Shown: positions 44,467 through 52,188 of the stretch, one piece after another
Numbering within the stretch: the first letter of the stretch is position 1
Layout of the letters: each line of letters opens with the position of its first letter
Origin: Leptospira venezuelensis
Lineage (GTDB): Bacteria; Spirochaetota; Leptospiria; Leptospirales; Leptospiraceae
DNA: 64,000 bases
Assembly (NCBI RefSeq): GCF_002150035.1
Contig: NZ_NETS01000011.1
Location: forward strand, 620,001 to 684,000
Direction of reading: 5' to 3'
Translations under genes and position numbers: made by a program
Notes under the pieces: model-generated
Seen by the model: the letters and a program-made list of their open reading frames with translations, nothing else
The model's database searches: none
Told to the model about the DNA's origin: nothing

Positions 44467-46671
44467 TTAATTACTATCATTGCCCATCATCATATTATAG
44501 TGGGCTTCGTGTCCAGACCTGTTAAAAATTTCGCGAAAAACTTGTAGATAATTCTCAATCTGGATATCGTCAATTGCTACATAAAGATCGTCCTGTGCAA
44601 AATGAGATCCATCATGAACCCAAGAAAAAAGCGACTTGCAAATCAGTTTATCCCGACCTTCAAACATATCACATATTCGATCAGGATCTATACCTCCCAA
44701 TATCTTAAAATAGTTTTCTAAAATTCTTCGTAAAGTATTCTGAATTGTAAGATTCGATCTACTCGGATTTCGTATCTCAGACCATAGCAATTCATAAGAT
44801 GTTTTTATCGGATTGCTTGTATGTTTTTGAAGTTTTTGAGTATTTTCTAGTTTTCTAATGATCCAAAAGGATTCATCATTTACTCCTCGAGTTCGTCTCT
44901 TAGGATTAAAAGCTACCTCCTTTTGAAAATAGACATTATGAGTAAGGACAAATATCTGCTTAATAATTCCAGCTTCCGATCTCACCTCTTCAAATAATTT
45001 CTTAATCAATGAGCTAACAATAAAAAGAACTTCACTATCTAAACTTGAAATAGGATCATCGAATACGACAATACGATCCGTTATCATGCCACTTTCCGAT
45101 TCACTACCTTTTAACAAATAATAAAAGTACAAAAAGCATACAAATGTCTTCTCGCCTTCACTGAGCGTATCTTTCGCATTTGCGCCATTCGATCGGATCA
45201 ATTTATAGAAATTACCGGCATCTGACTTATCGAGCTTGAAATTTTGAAAACCAAATTTCAAAAGCAAATCGTTAATTCCGTCAATAGTTGGCTGAATAGT
45301 AGTCATCCTCATTTCTAAGTCACGCAATTGCTGAGATTTAGTTCCAATCTCTCTATCATTTTCATGAATCTTATCTTGAATATTTGAAATGGCCTTTTGA
45401 AGTTCATGCTTTTTCTTTTTATAAGAATCAAGAATATCCTTTAACTCAGAAAGAACTAAACACCAAACTTCTCCGATAAGTTTATCTTTTTCTATTGAAA
45501 TATTTGCAATGACTTGATTGTAATTATTAATTTCCAAATTCACTGTTGAAATTAAAGTATTGAAAACTTCCAAAATACTCTCGAGAGGCTCTAACACTAC
45601 AATCTGACTAGGTTCCTTAACTTTCTCAGTGATCCTCTGATTATTTATGACTATTTTTGTATTTAATAAATCACTTTGAAATTTCAATTTCTCGAGATCC
45701 AAAAAACGAGATGGGTTAGCGATAATTTGATTGATTGACTGTTGTAAAAGGTCTGCATCAGCAGAGTAACGGAAAGCTAAATCTTGAATTCCTTTGGTAT
45801 CTTTAATAAAAGTTTCGTCAAAGTATTCAGTCAAACTTTTAGTAAATGACTCTTCTGTAGTCCGTTGACAAAAGGGGCAAACACTATTATTAAGTTCGAA
45901 ATAATTAAGGCCAGCTCGAACCCAATCACTATTCCCTAACTTTTTAATCATTGCTGCTATATCTACATCATCCTTACCTATGATACGTTTTGATAAGATG
46001 GCATTGCTTTCGTGCTTTACAAGAGAATTTCCGTCGATCTCAATAACCTTGTCTTCCGGTAGAGACTCTTCACTGAAAACATTTTCCGCTTTCTTTAGCA
46101 ATTCACTTAGATCAAGAAGAGTTGATTTATTAGATGAATCTTCAATTAAAACTTTATCGCGAAATCTATCTGCAGAATTTCGATATCCTATAAATGCGGT
46201 ACCAAACGAATCATCATACTTTTTCTTCATTTCCCAACAATCATCTTTAAATTTGGATTCAATGATCGTCATGTCTTTAATCATTCCATTGGAATCTTCA
46301 TTTCCATTCAATTCTTCGGAAAGTCTTATATTCTTTCTTCTTAATGTATCAATCTCACCTTTCTTATTTTCTATCTGAGATAAAACTTCTGCCTGTTCTT
46401 CACCTAGAGTAAAAACCCCTTTCATTTCACTCAATTGAACGAAATTACGATCAACAAAATCGGAATTATAGACCATAGGCTGAAGCTTTGTTCCTGCCTT
46501 CCATAATACTGAGCAAGATCCATATTCTTCTTCATTAGCAATAATACGACTTATCGTTGTTTTTCCCGAACCATTAGAGCCAAAAATAAAATTAATTCTA
46601 GAAAGACTGCTAAGTTCCTCAGGTGTGGAACCAAAAGCCGCAACGTCGGAAATTCTAATCAACTCAATCAT
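44467..46671 (-). CDS. AAA_13-type ATPase with putative anticodon-nuclease domain (RloC/PrrC-like)
   Basis: A 734-aa protein. The ABC-type ATPase has Walker A (GSNGSGKTT, 31-39), signature region LSEGEKTF and Walker B (VVFDDPISSLDS). The middle is coiled coil with a zinc-hook-like CPFC (265-268), as in RloC. Near the C-terminus Arg648, Glu652 (RRILE) and His686/His690 (SWVHDGSHF) match the Arg-x3-Glu...His catalytic arrangement of PrrC/RloC tRNA anticodon nucleases. Such proteins cut tRNA when restriction is antagonised, and they often sit beside R-M genes, as here (the two are convergent). The nuclease assignment is by motif only. Confidence 0.7.
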   Translation of the reverse strand: MIELIRISDVAAFGSTPEELSSLSRINFIFGSNGSGKTTISRIIANEEEYGSCSVLWKAGTKLQPMVYNSDFVDRNFVQLSEMKGVFTLGEEQAEVLSQIENKKGEIDTLRRKNIRLSEELNGNEDSNGMIKDMTIIESKFKDDCWEMKKKYDDSFGTAFIGYRNSADRFRDKVLIEDSSNKSTLLDLSELLKKAENVFSEESLPEDKVIEIDGNSLVKHESNAILSKRIIGKDDVDIAAMIKKLGNSDWVRAGLNYFELNNSVCPFCQRTTEESFTKSLTEYFDETFIKDTKGIQDLAFRYSADADLLQQSINQIIANPSRFLDLEKLKFQSDLLNTKIVINNQRITEKVKEPSQIVVLEPLESILEVFNTLISTVNLEINNYNQVIANISIEKDKLIGEVWCLVLSELKDILDSYKKKKHELQKAISNIQDKIHENDREIGTKSQQLRDLEMRMTTIQPTIDGINDLLLKFGFQNFKLDKSDAGNFYKLIRSNGANAKDTLSEGEKTFVCFLYFYYLLKGSESESGMITDRIVVFDDPISSLDSEVLFIVSSLIKKLFEEVRSEAGIIKQIFVLTHNVYFQKEVAFNPKRRTRGVNDESFWIIRKLENTQKLQKHTSNPIKTSYELLWSEIRNPSRSNLTIQNTLRRILENYFKILGGIDPDRICDMFEGRDKLICKSLFSWVHDGSHFAQDDLYVAIDDIQIENYLQVFREIFNRSGHEAHYNMMMGNDSN

Positions 46672-46788
46672 AGCACCCTACTGTTATTTGCACTTTATCG
46701 AAATAACTTTTTCAATATCCATTTTTTTTACTTTCTTTTTCTATGTGTCTACCGTTTTGCTTCCTTAAAAAACAAAAAAGTAATACTC

Positions 46789-48123
46789 ATGCAAGCAGCC
46801 TTAAAATACACGGAAATCAACTCTCGCAGACAATCCTTCACTCCTACTCGACCTTGGATTGAATTCGGAATATTTAATACACGTAATCCGAACCGAGGAC
46901 CACCTTTCCTCCAATCCAGAACCGCCCCTTCCATTAGAAATACCGAAAATATAAACCTCTTCCCAACACCCCTACCTAAACACTACAACCCAGCACTAAA
47001 CACTGATTACTTCACGGAAATAACCAAGAAGATACTTAATGACTTCTACCCAAAACACTGTCCTACTCCTGAATGTAACAATAGAATCTTAGATAAGGAA
47101 ATCTCAACAAGACCAGATCTAATTAGATGTCCTCAATGTAGATATCTAACATCAAGACTAAGTTACACTCCCCTTCATCATTTCAAACTTCCAATATGGA
47201 TGTTCGGATATATCCTTTATGAATCACTAATACAATACCCAAAGGTAGTAACAGCAACAGAACTAAGTAAGAGGCTAAGAATAGGATATAATGCAGCCAG
47301 CTTACTAAAGAGAAGATTCCAACTCTTTGCATCAAACCAATTACCAAAGTATAAGAAGCTAACCTACGAGGCTCTAAATGATCAGTTCAAGGACTTCCTA
47401 CTCCCTCCAAATGAGAATAGAGACATTACTAAGATCATGGCAAAGAAGCCTTATACTTGCGTAGACACTGTTGTATTATATTCAGCAGGTGAAAGAGCGA
47501 GCCAAGGTAGGAAACGTTACAGACATAGTGGACAAACCGCTTCTATATACCTTTCAGAGAAATTAGGAGGGAGACAAGTCGGAACTCTCGTCCAAACTAT
47601 AGCAATAAAACAAGGACCAGTATTCTTCTCATCAGTATCTAATCAGAAAGCGGATACGCTTGGACCTCTAATCAAAGAACATCTCCCTACTTGCACTCCC
47701 CTTTTTACAGACCAAGGATACCCATGGCTTTGGGGAATATACAAGAACCACAGATCAGTAAATCACTCTGCAAGATCAAAGGACAATAGATTCAGATTCG
47801 CTCGAAATCGTTGGTCGAAGAATGGAGTCCACAATCAAGTAGCAGAAGGAAACCATAGAGTTTTAAAAACTGCTTTTGCTGCTTACGGATATATCAAGCC
47901 TAAATATTCCCAAATGTATCTGAATGAGTTTAGCTTCATTAAGAATGCTAACGTATTCGGACTGGATGTGCTGGTTGAATGTGATGGTGATGATGCCAAC
48001 GAAGGAATGAGGTGTAGAGATAGGGATGCTTTTGCTGTCAATCCGAGAGCCGGGATGAAGGAGGCGGTTCGGATTGAGAGGAAAGGATGTTTATCTCAAA
48101 ACATCATTCAGAAGTTTCCCTAA
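46789..48123 (+). CDS. IS1595-like transposase
   Basis: A 444-aa protein with an N-terminal zinc-ribbon (CPTPECNNRI, RCPQCRYL) and a catalytic domain with CVDTVV, LFTDQGYPW and HNQVAEGNHRVLK, matching the DDNE pattern of IS1595/ISXO2 transposases. The last 11 codons overlap the 3' end of the convergent flgG-type gene, so the C-terminus may be partly host-derived. The element's inverted repeats were not found by eye. It marks the border of the accessory island. Confidence 0.75.
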   Translation: MQAALKYTEINSRRQSFTPTRPWIEFGIFNTRNPNRGPPFLQSRTAPSIRNTENINLFPTPLPKHYNPALNTDYFTEITKKILNDFYPKHCPTPECNNRILDKEISTRPDLIRCPQCRYLTSRLSYTPLHHFKLPIWMFGYILYESLIQYPKVVTATELSKRLRIGYNAASLLKRRFQLFASNQLPKYKKLTYEALNDQFKDFLLPPNENRDITKIMAKKPYTCVDTVVLYSAGERASQGRKRYRHSGQTASIYLSEKLGGRQVGTLVQTIAIKQGPVFFSSVSNQKADTLGPLIKEHLPTCTPLFTDQGYPWLWGIYKNHRSVNHSARSKDNRFRFARNRWSKNGVHNQVAEGNHRVLKTAFAAYGYIKPKYSQMYLNEFSFIKNANVFGLDVLVECDGDDANEGMRCRDRDAFAVNPRAGMKEAVRIERKGCLSQNIIQKFP

Positions 48124-48954
48124 CATCTGATCTTGAGTCTGAACAGTCTTCTGATTCGCTTCATAAGAGCGGTTTACTTCAATCATCTCTACCATTTCAG
48201 TGACAACACTAACATTAGAAGCTTCTAAATAACCTTGGAGAAGATTCGGTTCTTCTTCCAAAAGAAAAGGTCTTGGTTCGCCTGATTCAGGAGTATCATT
48301 ATAGAATGAGTCCCCTTCTTTATCCAAGTGACGAGGATTTTCTACGGTGCGGATCTTGATACGATCCAAAAGAACAGGAGTTTCGAATCTATTCTTATCT
48401 GCACCGACAGAATTGCGAGGGTCATTACCGATCTCTCCGTTGATCCAAATTTCACCGTTCTCTTTGACCAAAAAATTGCCTCGAGCAACTTTAATTGGAC
48501 CATTCTCACCCATTAAAGGAAAACCCTGAGGAGTCACCAAGTAACCATTCGTATCCAAAACAAATGCGCCTGAGCGAGAAAGTCTTTCTCCTCTATTAGT
48601 CAATACGCTAAAAAATGCAGGATGTTCAGTGCCAGGTCTGTCTTGCAGCATCATATCGAAAGGATTATCAGTCTTCTTCACAGCACCTTGTTCGAATCTT
48701 GTATAAATTTCATTTACCTCGGCACCTAATCCGAGTTTGCCGACCACGGGAGCAGTATCGAACGAGCCCATCGGCACTTTGCCCACACCATCCTCGCTGA
48801 ATCTATGGATCAAAAGTTCAGGAAAAGTTTTGAACAACGTTGTGTCCCTTTTGAAAGCGGTTTTGTCAACGTTTGCAAGGTTGTTGGAGATCACGTCCAT
48901 TCGTGTCTGCTGCACGATCATCCCATTGGATCCAGTGTACATTCCTCTTAACAT
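48091..48954 (-). CDS. flgG2: Flagellar hook-basal body protein, FlgG/FlgF-type
   Basis: 287 aa from the ATG at 48954, with AGGAG 8 nt upstream; a 35-codon upstream extension is not protein-like. The N-terminus (MLRGMYTGSNGM...SNNLANVDKTAFKR) is the flagellar rod/hook signature, and the C-terminal SNVSVVTEMVEMIEVNRSYE is the paired coiled-coil motif. It forms part of the periplasmic rod or hook. A second flgG lies at the right end of the window, and some spirochaetes carry two flgG-type genes. It stands apart from the main flagellar operon. Confidence 0.85.
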   Translation of the reverse strand: MLRGMYTGSNGMIVQQTRMDVISNNLANVDKTAFKRDTTLFKTFPELLIHRFSEDGVGKVPMGSFDTAPVVGKLGLGAEVNEIYTRFEQGAVKKTDNPFDMMLQDRPGTEHPAFFSVLTNRGERLSRSGAFVLDTNGYLVTPQGFPLMGENGPIKVARGNFLVKENGEIWINGEIGNDPRNSVGADKNRFETPVLLDRIKIRTVENPRHLDKEGDSFYNDTPESGEPRPFLLEEEPNLLQGYLEASNVSVVTEMVEMIEVNRSYEANQKTVQTQDQMLGKLLNDVLR

Positions 48955-49059
48955 TCTGCTTTCTCCTGCTCTTTTTAAGGATCGGAGTTTTTCAAAAATC
49001 CCATTACGCTTTTGAAGACATAAAAAGAAAAAATAAGAAGGAGTTCCTACCCATTTCAA

Positions 49060-49449
49060 AAATCGAATGAGTGATTTGGCCGCCTCCCTCCCTTACGGCC
49101 GGGACCGGGCTGCTACGGATTCGGCGAGTCCGCCTCATCCCACCTGCGGTGGGACAAGTCCTGCGCATCCCTGGCGGATCCTGATTCGGAAAATTCGAAT
49201 AAAAATCAAGACGTCAACGGAATCCAGAATCTACATTCCATCCCAAACCATGGAAACCAAACTTGATAACTTGAAAATTTTCTGATATAGAGCAAAGGCA
49301 GAACCTCCCACGGGCCCTCCTCCACCACCCAAACCAGGGCGGGGGCCGCCCTTCAACACCATGTGGGAGTTCCTACAAAGACCTTGGATTTTGTCTCATT
49401 CCTAAAAAACCTTTGACATCCCTTGTTCTGAAGGCTATTTATCCAGAGG
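49060..49449. repeat. GC-rich, palindrome-bearing intergenic spacer
   Basis: This 390-nt gap is markedly GC-richer than its surroundings. It holds TCCCACC-TGC-GGTGGGA (49138-49154), a CGGCC/GGGCC-rich segment near 49090-49120, a G/C-rich block at 49308-49353, and TGTGGGAGTTCCTACA (49362-49377), a near-palindrome of a kind I recall as repeated across Leptospira intergenic DNA. No gene is called here; overlapping frames appear to be repeat DNA. Confidence 0.5.
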
Positions 49450-50700
49450 ATGAAGAAAAAAGGGTATTTTCTCTCCTTAGGAGCTGGTAAAAACCAGGTA
49501 CCCTTAATCTCTGCTGCAAGAGCCCTAGGCTTAGAAGTAGCAGCAGTAGACAAAAATGATAAGGCCCCAGGCTTCGCATTGGCAAGCATGCGGATCATAG
49601 AGTCCACCTTCGAATACAGAAGGATCTTAAGAGCAGTCGCCGAAAATCCATTGCCAACCCCAATCATCGGAGTTGGAACAAGATCCTTCGGCAAAGCAAC
49701 GTATAGCACAGCCTATCTTGCAGAAAAATTAAAACTCAAGTATGCAAGCACAGAATCAGTATTAAAATTTTCTGATAAACAAATTTTAAAAGAGACTCTT
49801 GCCCCGAAAGGGATCAGGGTTCCGAGAGAAATCCCAGCTTCCGAGATCAAAGCTAAATCTAAATCTTTTTCTTATCCTTGGATCTTAAAACCAAGCCAAG
49901 GTAGCGGCAAATCTGGGATTCAGCTCGTTGAATCAGATTCAGATCTAAAGTCAGTTTCGAATATAATATCGCCTAAAAAACAATCCAAAGCAAAAGTTAC
50001 AGCTAACTCTCCTCACCCGGAGACCTGGCTTTTAGAAGAGTATATTCCTGGTCCTGAATATACTGTTTTGGGATTGGTAGAAGGTTCTGAATTTCATTTA
50101 GTAAATATCTCCTTAAAGGAAACTTCTTCTTTTCCGCCCTTTTTGGAAGCAGCTCATCGTTTACCCTTTCCTAAATCGGAATTGGAAGGTGAGATCAAGA
50201 TGTTATGTAGAGCAATTGTAAAAGCAACCGGCTTGAAAAATTGTCCCTTTGTGGCTGAATTCAGATCGGATGAAAATGGGGATCTTGTTTTGATCGAAGC
50301 CGCTCCCGAAGTGGGTGGTGAATACTTGGCAGACGTTCTTGTACCAGGTTATTCAGGTTATGATTATTTCACGAACCTAGTAAAACTTTTAGTAGGGGAA
50401 CCGATTACCCCTCCCCCTTCTAGTTTAGAAATTCCTAAAAAACTAAAATCTCAAGTTCGTTTTGATATTCCACCCAGAGGTGTTTCTGTTCTCAAATCCT
50501 GGGAGGACTTTCCTACAAATTATGGTGAAACCATTCTTTTAAATCAGAATTTAAAAGAGCCAGGTTCTAAATTGGATACTTCTCTTGGAAATGAAACAAG
50601 AACGAGAGTTCTTTGTCTGAAATCAAAGGCGTCTTCCTCGGAAGAAGAATGGAATGGTTCCGTTAAAAATCGTTTGAAGGCGGAATATGAAGCCCGCTGA
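49450..50700 (+). CDS. ATP-grasp-fold ligase-like enzyme
   Basis: A 416-aa enzyme starting MKKKGYFLSLGAGKNQVPLI, an N-terminal Rossmann-like domain as in PurK/CarB. The ATP-grasp core has ILKPSQGSGKSGI (ATP loop), EEYIPGPEYTV and VAEFRSDENGDLVLIEAAPEVGGEY (about 270-294), which holds the metal-binding Glu/Asn-equivalent residues. It would join a carboxylate to an amine using ATP. It opens an operon with two methyltransferases, so it may build a small modified metabolite or envelope component. Substrate unknown. Confidence 0.75.
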   Translation: MKKKGYFLSLGAGKNQVPLISAARALGLEVAAVDKNDKAPGFALASMRIIESTFEYRRILRAVAENPLPTPIIGVGTRSFGKATYSTAYLAEKLKLKYASTESVLKFSDKQILKETLAPKGIRVPREIPASEIKAKSKSFSYPWILKPSQGSGKSGIQLVESDSDLKSVSNIISPKKQSKAKVTANSPHPETWLLEEYIPGPEYTVLGLVEGSEFHLVNISLKETSSFPPFLEAAHRLPFPKSELEGEIKMLCRAIVKATGLKNCPFVAEFRSDENGDLVLIEAAPEVGGEYLADVLVPGYSGYDYFTNLVKLLVGEPITPPPSSLEIPKKLKSQVRFDIPPRGVSVLKSWEDFPTNYGETILLNQNLKEPGSKLDTSLGNETRTRVLCLKSKASSSEEEWNGSVKNRLKAEYEAR

Positions 50701-51325
50701 TCATCCTTCCAAAGAAGCTTGGGAAACTCATTATACAAGACCTAAAGCAAAACTTTCTTATCCGGATGAGAACTTAGTTCGGATGATCTCTAAATTTCCA
50801 TCTTCTTCTTCTACTTCTCCCAAAGCTTTAGATTTTGGGACCGGTTCTGGAAGACATTGTGTTCTTTTGAAAGATTTCGGTTATGAAGTATATGCAGCAG
50901 ATTACAGTGAGAATTCCATTCAATCCGTTAAAGAATCTTATCCTTGGGCTAAAACTTTTCTTTTAAATTCTCCTCCTTATCCATTTTCGGATGAAGAATT
51001 TGATCTTATCGTAAGTTGGGGAGTCCTACATTACAACTCACCAGATCTCGCAAAATCAATGTTAGATGATACCTTTCGTATTTTAAAAAAAGGTGGTTAT
51101 CTTGCAGCTTCCGTAAGGGCAGAAGGCGATACTCATCTTAAAGCAGAAAAAGGCAAAATAGGAACTGCAGATCTCGCTGGTGGCGCAACCTGGTTTTATT
51201 CTAAAGAAGATGTGCAAAGTCTTCTTCAAATTTTCTCTTCTTTTGAGCTTGGTTATACGGAGAGGACACCATTAGGAAAATTGGATGAGAGGATTTGTCA
51301 TTGGATCTTTCTCGCCCAAAAGTAA
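50687..51325 (+). CDS. Class I SAM-dependent methyltransferase
   Basis: A 212-aa methyltransferase with SAM-binding motif I ALDFGTGSGRHC (about 45-56), motif II AADYS and motif IV FDLIVSWGVLHY. No extra domain. It overlaps the ATP-grasp gene by 14 nt and the next methyltransferase gene by 31 nt, so translation is coupled. Acceptor substrate unknown. Confidence 0.82.
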   Translation: MKPADHPSKEAWETHYTRPKAKLSYPDENLVRMISKFPSSSSTSPKALDFGTGSGRHCVLLKDFGYEVYAADYSENSIQSVKESYPWAKTFLLNSPPYPFSDEEFDLIVSWGVLHYNSPDLAKSMLDDTFRILKKGGYLAASVRAEGDTHLKAEKGKIGTADLAGGATWFYSKEDVQSLLQIFSSFELGYTERTPLGKLDERICHWIFLAQK

Positions 51326-52188
51326 TCCAAGAAGAATGTCCCTTAAATGGGGACTGCAATTGGGAACCTTTATACAGATCTGAATTCGGCAATTTCGATC
51401 TTTCCATCCAATCTTGCAAAACTTGTGGGTTCCAGGCTCAATTTCCAAGACCAGAACCTGAGTCATTATACACAGAAGAATATTATACAGGCGATAAAGG
51501 ATTTACTTATAGAGACGAAAGGCAGACTGAAAAATTCGACCGATATGTTTGGTTTGCTCGTTTAAAAAATATTTCCAAGTTCAAATCTTCAGGGAATTTC
51601 TTGGACATAGGTTGTTCCTTTGGTGGTTTTTTAGAATGTGCTAAAGAGAAAGGATTCACTCCCTTTGGTGTGGAAATTTCCCCCTTTTCCGCCAAACAAG
51701 CGGAAGCGAGAGGTTTCAAAGTTTGGCAGGGCCAATTCTTAGACGCAGATCTTCCCGAAAATTTTTTCGATGTCATAACACTCATAGAAGTGATAGAACA
51801 TTTAGAAAATCCAAAAGAAGTATTTAATAAACTTGCAAAGGTCCTAAAACCTGGCGGATTACTTCTCATACAAACTGCAAATTTTGATGCCTGGCAGGCA
51901 ATGGAAGCAGGCAAAAATTATCACTATTATTTACCTGGCCATGTGTATTATTATTCTGCAAAAATTCTCCGGAAAATTCTTGCCATAAGGGGATTCGAAA
52001 GACAGATTACCTACCTCGGAGTGGACTTCCCCCTTTCGGCCAAACTTTTAAAATCGAGGGGAAGTTTTTCAAGCTGGAAGGATTATTTAAAATGGTTTAG
52101 GATCACTTTTTACCATTTCAAAAGTAAACTTTCAAAAAAAGGAATACCGCTCACTTCTTCTATGGTGCATTACGCGATTAAGAAATGA
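51295..52188 (+). CDS. Class I SAM-dependent methyltransferase with N-terminal zinc-binding segment
   Basis: A 297-aa protein from a TTG (no ATG is available in frame). The first 50 residues carry CPLNGDC and CKTC, likely a zinc knuckle as in methyltransferases with an N-terminal zinc-ribbon. The SAM domain has NFLDIGCSFGGFLE (about 98-111) and DVITLIEVIEHLENP. It overlaps neighbours by 31 and 4 nt. Such proteins modify sugars, quinones or lipids; the substrate is not visible. Confidence 0.78.
   Translation: MSLDLSRPKVIQEECPLNGDCNWEPLYRSEFGNFDLSIQSCKTCGFQAQFPRPEPESLYTEEYYTGDKGFTYRDERQTEKFDRYVWFARLKNISKFKSSGNFLDIGCSFGGFLECAKEKGFTPFGVEISPFSAKQAEARGFKVWQGQFLDADLPENFFDVITLIEVIEHLENPKEVFNKLAKVLKPGGLLLIQTANFDAWQAMEAGKNYHYYLPGHVYYYSAKILRKILAIRGFERQITYLGVDFPLSAKLLKSRGSFSSWKDYLKWFRITFYHFKSKLSKKGIPLTSSMVHYAIKK

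Noticed and set aside
49067..49285. Small frame in the GC-rich spacer
   Set aside because: Its sequence is made of the palindromic repeats, with Pro/Ser/Arg-biased composition and no RBS.
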